Source: Trichomonas vaginalis G3
Taxonomy: Eukaryota; Parabasalia; Trichomonadida; Trichomonadidae
Reading direction: 5' to 3'
DNA length: 64,000 bases
NCBI RefSeq assembly: GCF_026262505.1
Contig: NC_067206.1
Location: 12,830,205-12,894,204, forward strand
Shown piece by piece: positions 10,395 to 19,047 of the stretch (position 1 is its first letter; each line of letters opens with the position of its first letter). Below the pieces are notes generated by a model. The model did no database searches, was not told the origin of the DNA, and was given only the letters and a program-made list of their open reading frames with translations. The translations under genes and the position numbers were made by a program.

Positions 10395-11635
10395 TCCAAC
10401 TTCTTTTGGTGCATATTTCAAGTGAAGAATCTGACAGCATTGCAATGCATGACTTCGCTTTTGGAATATGGACTGGAAAAAAAATGATTAAATCTAGAAT
10501 TTTGCCTTTGGCAAAAACATGGTTAAAATTTGTTCCTTCTATCGATATTTATTCAGATTATCTCGATATGGATGATGTTTATGAAGTGTTAAATAGTTCA
10601 AATCACTTAAATATCACATTTCATACGATTCCAACTTTCGCTCATCATTTAGTTGGTACAAATTTTGATAATGTATGGAATCATGCACAATCTCGCCATC
10701 TAATTGCATTTTCAGATTTATATCGCAGATATCCGAACAAAAAATGGTACTTTTTAGGAGACGATGATACGTTTCTCTTTCCAAACGGTATCATTAAAAA
10801 CTTAAAAGATTTTAACTATACAGAACAGCGAATTCTCGGTCATCAATTTGCAATCTTCCCTTCTCTTATTAAATTTTACCAATCGAATCAATCCAACTAT
10901 TACTTTTGCCAAGGTGGCGCAGGATTCTTTGTTTCTCAAGCAATGATGAAATTCCTTGGTCCTCGAATCTTAAATTGCTCAAAATATTACGAGGAATTTA
11001 ATTTCGTAAGTGATATTAGAATCAGTGCTTGTATCGACTTCTATTCAACGATAAATAATATTTCAACAAATTATTCGAATTATATTGATCAAATTGGGCG
11101 AATTAACGGCGATCTCCCAGAAAAATCAACATCAAAAGGCTCCCCTGACAATCAGCCAATATCTTATCATCACTCTGTTGATAAAATTACCGAATTAATT
11201 TGGAATTCCTCATTTTCAACTTGGACTTACAAAAATGGAACGGATGTCTATGTTGAATGGACTCATGTTTTCGGTTCCCATATTACTACTGAAATTGCTT
11301 ACCAAGGCAATTTTATGGATATTATATGGGGATACATGATATATGCTCCATACGGAAACAATTATTATTCAGAGACACCTCCAGAGCCTGTATTTTCCTC
11401 AAATGAAATTGAAATTCCTTATAAATATATTCAAAATTTCCAGAATAACATAACTTTTGAATATATATGTGATGATAATTTGAAGCATGGAAGTGTTGTT
11501 TTCGATCATTTCTTTGGAGAAGGAAAAGAAGGCACTTCTTTCAGAGTTCATTGTGATCCTCCAAAACCATACATGCACAACTTTCCAAATGGTTCACCAC
11601 TATCTTTATTACATGAAGATCAAAGTGATCTTTAG
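10388..11635 (+). CDS. Fringe/C1GALT1-like glycosyltransferase, GT31
   Basis: The 415-residue protein starts with a short hydrophobic stretch that may act as a signal anchor, so it is probably luminal in the Golgi or ER. WYFLGDDDTFLF (around residue 120-130) is the metal-binding DxD region of GT31 enzymes, and QGGAGFFVS (about 174-182) is the GGAG motif of Fringe and core-1 galactosyltransferases. SYHHSV (about 258-263) fits the conserved C-terminal His segment of this family. Many N-x-S/T sites agree with a secretory route. It likely adds a beta-1,3-linked sugar to an O-glycan or similar acceptor; donor and acceptor cannot be read from sequence. The start lies inside the inverted repeat at 10322-10394. 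Confidence 0.8.
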   Translation: MLIQLLLVHISSEESDSIAMHDFAFGIWTGKKMIKSRILPLAKTWLKFVPSIDIYSDYLDMDDVYEVLNSSNHLNITFHTIPTFAHHLVGTNFDNVWNHAQSRHLIAFSDLYRRYPNKKWYFLGDDDTFLFPNGIIKNLKDFNYTEQRILGHQFAIFPSLIKFYQSNQSNYYFCQGGAGFFVSQAMMKFLGPRILNCSKYYEEFNFVSDIRISACIDFYSTINNISTNYSNYIDQIGRINGDLPEKSTSKGSPDNQPISYHHSVDKITELIWNSSFSTWTYKNGTDVYVEWTHVFGSHITTEIAYQGNFMDIIWGYMIYAPYGNNYYSETPPEPVFSSNEIEIPYKYIQNFQNNITFEYICDDNLKHGSVVFDHFFGEGKEGTSFRVHCDPPKPYMHNFPNGSPLSLLHEDQSDL

Positions 11636-11878
11636 GAAAATCTTTATATATTTGTTTGTTTGTAAAATTTTTTATTTTATTTGTTTTATTTTTCTTTAGT
11701 AAATCTATGGTTCGTTTGTATTATCATTATGCCTTTCATTTATTTTATTTTAAGTGATATCTGTTAAATTAATGAGAAAAATAAAGCAAATCATACTCAA
11801 ATTTCGTTAAATCAACAAAATCTGTTAGATTGTTATATATGATATCAAGAGAATAGTAATAAAATGTCATAAGTGTTT

Positions 11879-11884
11879 TCATTA
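11879..11884 (+). promoter_or_regulatory. Initiator TCATTA abutting the SmG start codon
   Basis: TCATTATG: the initiator TCA(+1)TT runs straight into the ATG at 11884, which would leave a leader of only three bases. This is classic Trichomonas core-promoter layout and helps identify the host. Confidence 0.75.
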
Positions 11885-12129
11885 TGAGTGTCCAAATGAC
11901 TCAAGCACAACCTCCATATCCTGAATTAAAAGGGCACTTGCAAAAAAAAGTCAAGATTATGTCAAACAAAGACAGGGAAGTTTCTGGTATTTTAACAGGA
12001 TTTGATCACTTTATGAATCTTACAATCAGAGATGCACAAATCAAAACGCCATACGACAAAGCACCCGTATTTTGTAACTCGTGTGTTATCAGAGGAACTA
12101 TGATTTTATCAGTAGAAACCTTGAATTGA
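11884..12129 (+). CDS. SmG: Small nuclear ribonucleoprotein SmG
   Basis: The 81 residues form one Sm fold. Sm1 is PELKGHLQKKVKIM then REVSGILTGFDHFMNLTI, and Sm2 is the CVIRGTMILSVETL segment with the invariant IRG. The FDxFMNL pattern and the short size point to SmG rather than LSm7. SmG is one of seven Sm proteins that ring the U snRNAs; it acts in the nucleus in the spliceosome. The start is fixed by the initiator that abuts the ATG. Trichomonas keeps a spliceosome although few introns are known, so the gene is expected. Confidence 0.85.
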   Translation: MSVQMTQAQPPYPELKGHLQKKVKIMSNKDREVSGILTGFDHFMNLTIRDAQIKTPYDKAPVFCNSCVIRGTMILSVETLN

Positions 12130-12267
12130 CAAAATTCCAATAATAATTACAAATTTTTCATTACATTTCACTATCAAATACAAGACCTCTTAGTTTTTAT
12201 CCAAGTTATGCCTATAACATTAGCCATTTCATACTATTCATAAATAACATTTTTAAATTTAAAGAAT

Positions 12268-12496
12268 CCAAAAATTTTCGGTGCCATATAGAGAACTATA
12301 GTCTGAGAGGTACTGATTCTATCCATGTACCTCGCAGACCATAGTTCTCAGCCAAAATGGCTAAAAATTCGGTGCAATTGTTGACATTGCACTCAATTTT
12401 TAGCCATTTTGGCTAAGAATTGGAGGGTGTGAGTACTATTGCACGCAATAGTATCTCACACCCTCCAATTCATCCTATGGCACCGAAAAATTTTTG
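12268..12496. mobile_element. Foldback/MITE-like element with three internal hairpins
   Basis: Near-perfect 21-bp terminal inverted repeats (12268-12288 and 12476-12496, core CGGTGCCATA / TATGGCACCG) bracket three adjacent hairpins: 12291-12349, 12350-12414 and 12417-12471. The whole 229 bp can fold into a four-armed, cloverleaf-like structure. It has no coding content and sits in a host intergenic region. No target duplication is obvious. Confidence 0.8.
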
Positions 12497-12546
12497 ACTT
12501 TGTTGGACACAAATCTTCTCAAGAACCAAAAGAAGAATCTCCCCAA

Positions 12547-12602
12547 CCAAACTCCTCGTCAAGTGAAGAAGAAGAAGAAGTTGACGACGACGAGGAGTTT
12601 GG
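12547..12602. repeat. 14-bp inverted repeat around an acidic-codon run
   Basis: CCAAACTCCTCGTC (12547-12560) and GACGAGGAGTTTGG (about 12589-12602) are perfect complements flanking a GAAGAAGAAGAAG run. A reading frame here ends in a Glu/Asp-rich tail at 12630, but nothing else supports a gene. Confidence 0.6.
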
Positions 12603-13113
12603 AAAGTGGGACGACAAACAAGTTTTTTAAAAACAAATTTGGAATAAACAATTTCATATCTTAAACGTCTCTTTTTAAGGGCTAGAAGGGGCGTAAGCCC
12701 CTGCAAGCCCCACCCACCTAATCTGATTTTTATTCCGGAAATTCATATTGTAACTCAGAAACTTGAAATGATTGGAATTATTGATATTGATGAACACCTT
12801 GTAAATGATAATTATGGATATTCTTTAATTTATTCTCTATGATCTTTGATTCAAAAACATATTTTGTGTGTTTCATTGATTTTGATTTAATGTTTATTAA
12901 ATGTCCTAATAGTCGAATTTCTCAATCATGTAATTTAGGATTGAAACCCCAGAACTACAGTGAACGCAGTAGAATTCTTTGTTTTTATAAAATAAATGAT
13001 AAACTGATTCAACGTCACTTTTTATTCATGGAAAATAAAAGTGACAAATTCAATTTTGAGTTCTGAATTTTTTCTATGAATTGCTACAAAAAAAATTCGT
13101 TTCGAATTTTATT

Positions 13114-13656
13114 ATGGCAGAACAGAAACTCATCCTCACAGTCGAAGGACAGGTTGAGTGTTGCACAGATCCAAAGGCAAATGGATTATTCTTCACATAC
13201 GGTTTTTCTCACGGTCCTGGGTGGTCAATTGCCGTTGGTGCAAAAGAAGGAACCAGTCAAGCCTCATCAATAGACAATAATAACATGTGCATTTGGAACT
13301 ACCCATTCAATGTTGCTTTTAAAGCTGAGAGACCTTTCGGCTGGCCTCAAATGGTATTTGCAATTTACGGTAAAAACGCTTTTGGAAGTACGGTTGTTGC
13401 TGGATATGGAGCGATTCACCTTCCTACAACACAAGGACTTCATAAACTCGAAATACCTTTATTTGCTCCTGCATCAACGTCTTTGATGCAGAAATTGATC
13501 GCGAAAATTACCGGACAAACAACAGAATTCATTAACTTAAACTTCATTGCTGGCGGTGAAGCTCGTGACCTTACAAGAACAGAGTCTCAAGGTACATTAA
13601 AGATGACGTTAAACGTTCTTATTGGGGGCACTCAAGCCTTAGACCTTATATTATAA
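13114..13656 (+). CDS. B9D1: B9 domain-containing protein 1 (ciliary transition zone)
   Basis: The 180 residues are one B9 (C2-like) domain over almost the full length: VEGQVECC at the start, GWSIAVGAKEGTSQ, WNYPFNVAFKAERPFGWPQ, YGKNAFGSTVVAGYGAIHLP, GLHKLEIPLFAPAS, and a final EARDLTRTESQGTLKMTLNV. These blocks line up in order with B9D1 of animals and other protists. B9D1 works with B9D2 and MKS1 in the MKS module at the transition zone, where it gates protein entry into cilia or flagella, consistent with a flagellate host. The start is the ATG at 13114; upstream in frame there is only a TTG. Confidence 0.85.
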   Translation: MAEQKLILTVEGQVECCTDPKANGLFFTYGFSHGPGWSIAVGAKEGTSQASSIDNNNMCIWNYPFNVAFKAERPFGWPQMVFAIYGKNAFGSTVVAGYGAIHLPTTQGLHKLEIPLFAPASTSLMQKLIAKITGQTTEFINLNFIAGGEARDLTRTESQGTLKMTLNVLIGGTQALDLIL

Positions 13657-14088
13657 TTAGATTGACCAAAAGTTATATATTGTTGGTGTTTTTATTTTGT
13701 TCCAAATATTTTTATTTGTTTCTTTATTATCAAGGGATTGAGTATTAATTTTTATAATATTCTTCTAAATACTTTTAATTCTGACTAGAAAATCATTTTT
13801 CCTTCTTGTCCCATAAAACATCAAATATTGATGCATAAATCTTTCTACTATAACTCTCAAAATGATTCAAAACAAAATACTATCAGCCTCTTTCAAAGTA
13901 TAGAAAGAAAATCAATAATTTGCAATTCTGTCTGAAATATCATCAAATTTCTAAACCAAGTTAGCATTTTTCATAACACTCCCCTGTAGATATTACCAAA
14001 TCTCTTTATCTAAGCATTTATTGATACTCATCAAGATTTTAAATTTTAAATTGAAGGGAAAATAATCGTTTTGGATGGCCTTTTTCTA
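13657..14088. other. Gene-free spacer
   Basis: AT-rich DNA between B9D1 and eL36. I see no RNA gene, repeat or transposon end in it. It should hold the B9D1 polyadenylation site and the eL36 promoter. Confidence 0.5.
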
Positions 14089-14367
14089 ATGTCTGAGGAA
14101 CAACAACAAAAGGTCCTTGCTCCAAAGCGTGAATGCGGTCTCCACTCATCTGGCAAGCGTGTTAACTTCGCTCGCAAGATTGTCCACGAGCTTGTCGGCT
14201 GGCAACCATACGAACGCCACACAATGGATCTTATCAAGATCGAACGCCGCCGTGCTGCTCGCCAATTCCTTAAGAAGCGCCTTGGCACACACCGCCGTGC
14301 TATGAAGAAGCTTAACACTCTTGAAGAAGTTGTCCAGGAAGAATCTCTCCACCACCACCACGAGTAA
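14089..14367 (+). CDS. RPL36: 60S ribosomal protein eL36 (L36e)
   Basis: The 92 residues carry the eL36 signature: KRVNFARKIVHELVGWQPYERHTMDLIK followed by the basic segment RAARQFLKKRLGTHRRAMKK. The family is normally 100-105 residues, with a variable N-terminus like this one. It sits on the large subunit surface in the cytosol. C-rich codons (CGC, ATC, CTT, AAG) contrast with the surrounding DNA and indicate high expression. The start is the ATG at 14089; the frame upstream holds only a TTG. The stop TAA (14365-14367) overlaps TAAA, the short polyadenylation signal known in Trichomonas. Confidence 0.92.
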   Translation: MSEEQQQKVLAPKRECGLHSSGKRVNFARKIVHELVGWQPYERHTMDLIKIERRRAARQFLKKRLGTHRRAMKKLNTLEEVVQEESLHHHHE

Positions 14368-14697
14368 ATTGGTTTATAAAGATTCTTTTGTAAAATATGG
14401 CACTACAATGCATTTTAAACCCTAGTGGTTTGGAATATCTTAAATTACACCAAAATATTTTCTATAAGATTTTGAAATGTGCTTTTGCCATCTTTTTTTC
14501 TTATATAGACGGCCCTATTCAATATATGTTTTTAATGATTTTTGTATCTTTGCTGACTATTTTATCCCCTTTTCAAATTATTTTACATCAGCTTAGGATA
14601 TGCTTTTCATTTGCTAGTTTCAAGGAGATAAGATCACAATCTCTCTTGATCTAGAACCCTCTGTGCAATTGGAAATAGTAGTATATATGACGGGTTG

Positions 14698-14793
14698 TGT
14701 GACTTTTTTTGTAAACGTAAGAATTCATACAATATTGAACGATTTTGTATCATTTATTTTAACATATGAAGTAAAAAATGTATGATTCTTACG
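14698..14793. repeat. 96-bp hairpin repeat, copy 1
   Basis: This copy is identical to 15028-15123. Its inner part (14715-14793) is bounded by near-complementary ends, ACGTAAGAATTCATACA and TGTATGATTCTTACG, so it folds as a stem-loop and looks like a tiny MITE. Confidence 0.75.
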
Positions 14794-15027
14794 GTTTTGA
14801 TTCTTACGTTTTTGAATAAATCAAGATTTAAAAATGATACAAAATTGTAAGACATTTACACTCAGCCCAAACATAAACACATTAAAAAATTAACATTAAT
14901 TTTAAAATATATTTATTTTTCCATCTTTTATAAAAGAAGCTATATATAGATGATGTCAGATATTCCGCGATTAATTAAACATTGTTTAAATCCTGAATGG
15001 GTTAATCTTCAATTTAAAAATGAAGAT

Positions 15028-15123
15028 TGTGACTTTTTTTGTAAACGTAAGAATTCATACAATATTGAACGATTTTGTATCATTTATTTTAACATATGAA
15101 GTAAAAAATGTATGATTCTTACG
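15028..15123. repeat. 96-bp hairpin repeat, copy 2
   Basis: Direct, identical copy of 14698-14793, 330 bp downstream and just before the first Polinton satellite sequence. The DNA between the copies (14794-15027) and from 14368 to 14697 shows no supported gene. Confidence 0.75.
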
Positions 15124-15144
15124 TTTTTGAATAAATGAGGGGGT

Positions 15145-15297
15145 AACCGGGTTAATTAACTTCTTTTTGACAACATGAGAGGAAGGCAGTTATGAGTTAT
15201 TTTTGAAGAACTGAAGGTGTCACTATGTCACTATGTGTCACTCGGTTATTTAACTTCTTTTGAAAATGGTGACAACATGACATTTCGACAACAGGGG
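15145..15297 (+). repeat. Single copy of the Polinton satellite unit
   Basis: One unit of the repeat that forms the large arrays at 25879-27161 and 29569-31100 (core GAGAGGAAGGCAGTTATGAG). It marks the left part of block I. From here to 15423 I see no gene. Confidence 0.75.
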
Positions 15298-15423
15298 AGA
15301 AAATTAATGTCTTACATTTACGAATAATTTATTTTTTTAATTCGTAAGAAAATGAGTGGATCAAGATTCGTAACCGTCACAAAACTCCGAAGAAATAAAG
15401 TTAGATTTTTTATTTAATATAAA

Positions 15424-15587
15424 ATGTATGGAAAAAGAATAATATCTGATTTTGAACATTATTTGATTGATTTACTAATTGATCCACAAAGCTGTTGTAA
15501 AATTAATTTTGAATTTAAAATTAAAGGAACCGTAAATTTTGTATTTATTTATCACTTAAAAGAATATGACCGATATCATAATTTGAT
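15424..15587 (+). pseudogene. Small Polinton gene, 5-prime part, interrupted by a MULE-like element
   Basis: Unrecognised protein starting MYGKRIISDFEHYLIDLL, preceded by a T-rich run as at other Polinton genes. The MULE-like element at 15597-16429 and its 9-bp target duplication interrupt it. A Lys/Glu-rich coding-like stretch follows between the two MULE-like copies (16439-16577). Confidence 0.45.
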
Positions 15588-15596
15588 ATATGAAAC

Positions 15597-16429
15597 GAGT
15601 GGGGGACAAACTCGCCCATTGTCACTTTTTCGTTAACCTTAAACTTGTAATTTTCATTATTTTTAATTAACCTTATTTCTTTCCCAATTCCTGATTTATT
15701 TTATTCACTTACTATTAAAAGTCACATTTTAATAAAATATAATAATTTATTTATAGCATTTTTTACTATACTGTAATAAAAAATTAATTATAATAAATTA
15801 AATGTTTATTAAATCAAATGTTTTCTTTGCAATAATATTTTTAATGTTGAGTAAACAATGTTGGGATCAAGTGTATCATTTTTCAGACCTTTCTGAACAG
15901 CTTCAAGCATACTGATGCATTCGACTTTTTTAAATTGTGTCATTTCTTCGAAATCTCTTGTGACTTTTTTGATAACTTTAACACTTCTCTCTGAATCCAG
16001 ACCTTTAATTTGCAACTTAATCAGGAATGAAGGAACAACACTGGAATATAACTCGATGACAAGTTCATCGAGTCGAAGATTTGGTTGTACACCACTTGTA
16101 TGTGCCGGATACCATTGTGTCAAATTTTTTCTGAAATTAACTTTAAAAGTACTAAGTAAGATCATGAGATATAGCAATATATGTTTAAACCAACTTATAT
16201 TTTGGTTGTACACCACTTGTATGTGCCGGATACCATTGTGTCAAATTTTTTCTGAAATTAACTTTAAAAGTACTAAGTAAGATCATTTATTTTTGCATAA
16301 TATAATGCCAATATGGTTTCTTTTGATTTTATTTCATTTATAAGCAAATCAGATTTACCCAAAAACTCCACTCCATAAGCGTTCATTTGCTAAATTAAAA
16401 AGTGACAATGGCTAGTCTGTCCCTTTCTC
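15597..16429 (-). mobile_element. MULE-like non-autonomous transposon, copy 1
   Basis: Termini GAGTGGGGGACA (left) and the complement of GAGAAAGGGACA (right) extend as imperfect terminal repeats of about 33 bp with the core CATTGTCACTTTTT. It is flanked by the exact 9-bp duplication ATATGAAAC at 15588-15596 and 16430-16438. The 9-bp duplication and GAG start fit Mutator-like elements, known in Trichomonas. It is 833 bp with two units of a 121-bp internal tandem repeat and carries a 135-codon frame on the minus strand (15809-16216), but no transposase. Confidence 0.8.
15809..16216 (-). CDS. 135-aa hypothetical protein carried by MULE-like copy 1
   Basis: The frame is identical to the one at 17186-17593 in copy 2. 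The N-terminal 45 residues come from the 121-bp satellite unit; the rest (RLDELVIELYSSVVPSFLIK onward) is non-repetitive, soluble and likely helical. No family recognised and no DDE triad, so it is not a transposase. It may be a captured gene fragment. Confidence 0.35.
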   Translation of the reverse strand: MVYNQNISWFKHILLYLMILLSTFKVNFRKNLTQWYPAHTSGVQPNLRLDELVIELYSSVVPSFLIKLQIKGLDSERSVKVIKKVTRDFEEMTQFKKVECISMLEAVQKGLKNDTLDPNIVYSTLKILLQRKHLI

Positions 16430-16744
16430 ATATGAAACTAATATAATATTTGAAGATAACAAACTTACAAGCTTCGAACATGAAAAAAAGAAAGAGATTG
16501 AAAAGCAATTCAATGAATGCCTTTTAAATACATATGCGCACATTATAAGACATAAAATGAAATTAATTCCTTATTAATCAAAAATATTTTTTATCTTTAT
16601 ATAAAGATGAGAAAGGGACAGACTAGCCCATTGTCACTTTTTAATTTAGCAAATGAACGCTTATGGAGTGGAGTTTTTGGGTAAATCTGATTTGCTTATA
16701 AATGAAATAAAATCAAAAGAAACCATATTGGCATTATATTATGC

Positions 16745-17320
16745 AAAAATAAATGATCTTACTTAGTACTTTTAAAGTTAATTTCAGAAAAAATTTGACA
16801 CAATGGTATCCGGCACATACAAGTGGTGTACAACCAAAATATAAGTTGGTTTAAACATATATTGCTATATCTCATGATCTTACTTAGTACTTTTAAAGTT
16901 AATTTCAGAAAAAATTTGACACAATGGTATCCGGCACATACAAGTGGTGTACAACCAAAATATAAGTTGGTTTAAACATATATTGCTATATCTCATGATC
17001 TTACTTAGTACTTTTAAAGTTAATTTCAGAAAAAATTTGACACAATGGTATCCGGCACATACAAGTGGTGTACAACCAAAATATAAGTTGGTTTAAACAT
17101 ATATTGCTATATCTCATGATCTTACTTAGTACTTTTAAAGTTAATTTCAGAAAAAATTTGACACAATGGTATCCGGCACATACAAGTGGTGTACAACCAA
17201 AATATAAGTTGGTTTAAACATATATTGCTATATCTCATGATCTTACTTAGTACTTTTAAAGTTAATTTCAGAAAAAATTTGACACAATGGTATCCGGCAC
17301 ATACAAGTGGTGTACAACCA
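16745..17320. repeat. 121-bp tandem repeat inside MULE-like copy 2
   Basis: GGTATCCGGCAC recurs at about 16805, 16926, 17047, 17168 and 17289, giving five units. The same unit is present twice in copy 1 (near 16108 and 16227, complementary strand). Confidence 0.9.
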
Positions 17321-17593
17321 AATCTTCGACTCGATGAACTTGTCATCGAGTTATATTCCAGTGTTGTTCCTTCATTCCTGATTAAGTTGCAAATTAAAGG
17401 TCTGGATTCAGAGAGAAGTGTTAAAGTTATCAAAAAAGTCACAAGAGATTTCGAAGAAATGACACAATTTAAAAAAGTCGAATGCATCAGTATGCTTGAA
17501 GCTGTTCAGAAAGGTCTGAAAAATGATACACTTGATCCCAACATTGTTTACTCAACATTAAAAATATTATTGCAAAGAAAACATTTGATTTAA
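17186..17593 (+). CDS. 135-aa hypothetical protein carried by MULE-like copy 2
   Basis: Identical to the frame at 15809-16216. It begins inside the last repeat units and continues into unique sequence (LQIKGLDSERSVKVIKK, FEEMTQFKKVECISMLEAV). No recognised domain. Identity between the two copies shows recent common origin rather than proven selection. Confidence 0.35.
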   Translation: MVYNQNISWFKHILLYLMILLSTFKVNFRKNLTQWYPAHTSGVQPNLRLDELVIELYSSVVPSFLIKLQIKGLDSERSVKVIKKVTRDFEEMTQFKKVECISMLEAVQKGLKNDTLDPNIVYSTLKILLQRKHLI

Positions 17594-17851
17594 TAAACAT
17601 TTAATTTATTATAATTAATTTTTTATTACAGTATAGTAAAAAATGCTATAAATAAATTATTATATTTTATTAAAATGTGACTTTTAATAGTAAGTGAATA
17701 AAATAAATCAGGAATTGGGAAAGAAATAAGGTTAATTAAAAATAATGAAAATTACAAGTTTAAGGTTAACGAAAAAGTGACAATGGGCGAGTTTGTCCCC
17801 CACTCTATAAAGATGACAAATAGAAAATTTTTTATTTTTATTTTATAATAA

Positions 17852-18996
17852 ATGAGTATAACAACTAATTCATTGAAATCTTTAAAGTTCACTAATTCAG
17901 AATTAGAAAATATTTTAGAAAATTTTGGAGACGGTTCTTATCCAACATATATGCAGAATGTGAAAGAGTTTTCCAGATTGTTGAATGAATTTAAATATAA
18001 CGGACCAATTACTAAAAAGGCTATAATGAGATATTTATATCCCAAAAAAGTTGAAAAACAGGAGAATATTCCTCTTTATGGTCCAGAGGACCTGGGCTCA
18101 GAGAGCCTTGAAACACCTCCTGAATATTTTGAAGAAAAAATTAAACAAGATGAATATTATAACGATGAGATTGAGAAATTGGAACAATTAAGAAATGAAA
18201 TAGATGAAAGAATTAAGGAATTAAGAGAAGTTGAAAAATATAATGAGAATGAAGTAGAGGGTTTAATGAATATCCCAGCTTCAGAATCAGAAGTTCAAAA
18301 ATCACATGAGGAAAGATATAAAAATTACTTTTTGGAATCAACACAAAATTTATTAGATGGTGATATTGACGAAACACTTTCAGAAGAAGGCACAAATTTA
18401 TTCATAAACATAAGTTACAATTTATTGACGATGGAGATTATCCATGTATATTACTTTCACCTCCTCTTGATTCTGAAAAATTCAAAAAGCACTGAAAAAT
18501 GTAACATATGCAACAAATACGATTAAGAAAGAAGACCATGATATTTACACAAATTATTATTTAAATAAATGTACAGGTGTTGATAAAGTTTTTGATTTGT
18601 TAGATAAAATATCAAAAGAAACAATTGGCACATATAAAATTTTGCGATTGTGGTTTCATTGTTGAAGATACCGTTGATGTTTCATATGAAAGAACAGCTC
18701 CGAAGGAGGACGAAGTGGAAAGATCTATTCCATTCGTTATTAAGAACATAAAAGATATGAAAACCTATAAACATTATATTTATTCATTCATTTCAGAAAA
18801 AATGGAAGCAACACATAAATCATCTCGTCATCATTTCATAGCTATTCACACATTCCTTTTCAAAGTTGTGAAATTAAATAAGACAGGAATTAGATTTAAT
18901 GTATCAGGGTACACATTCTTGAGTAAATTAAAATGTATTCGTCACGTTGCAGATGATAAAAATTTGTGTATTCTTAATTCATTTTATGGACTTTAG
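17852..18996 (+). pseudogene. Unknown Polinton type 1 gene, broken
   Basis: Coding-like sequence for an unrecognised protein upstream of PolB. The N-terminal part (MSITTNSLKSLKF) is preceded by a T-rich run and TAAATG. The middle is a Glu/Lys-rich probable coiled coil (residues about 95-130). The last part contains a CDCG pair and ends LCILNSFYGL. It appears broken about twice. A GC-rich double hairpin (18080-18107) lies in it. The stop is followed about 50 bases later by the PolB start. Confidence 0.45.
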
Positions 18997-19047
18997 CCCT
19001 GGACTTTAAAAAATAAAGTTTATTTTTTATTTTTTATTCTTACATAA

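Larger units (their letters stand above)
16609..17805 (+). mobile_element. MULE-like non-autonomous transposon, copy 2 (inverted)
   Basis: Same family as 15597-16429 in the opposite orientation, with its own exact 9-bp duplication TATAAAGAT at 16600-16608 and 17806-17814, so it is a separate insertion. It is 1197 bp and contains five 121-bp units where copy 1 has two. The size difference, 364 bp, is three units plus one base; the rest is almost identical. Confidence 0.8.

Noticed and set aside
12439-12630. Frame with acidic tail EEEEEVDDDEEF
   Set aside because: Its start lies within the foldback element, and the acidic run comes from a repeat flanked by a 14-bp inverted repeat; it could be a gene end, but nothing upstream supports it.
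12839-13066. 75-codon frame before B9D1
   Set aside because: Weakly coding-like sequence also lies just upstream (12725-12840), but no family, promoter or closely spaced neighbour supports a gene; possibly an old gene remnant.
14397-14654. 85-codon hydrophobic frame after eL36
   Set aside because: Composition is that of AT-rich DNA read by chance; no initiator, family or neighbour logic.
15600-17805. One large palindromic gene pair or palindromic virus end
   Set aside because: Each arm has its own 9-bp target duplication, so these are two separate insertions of one transposon.
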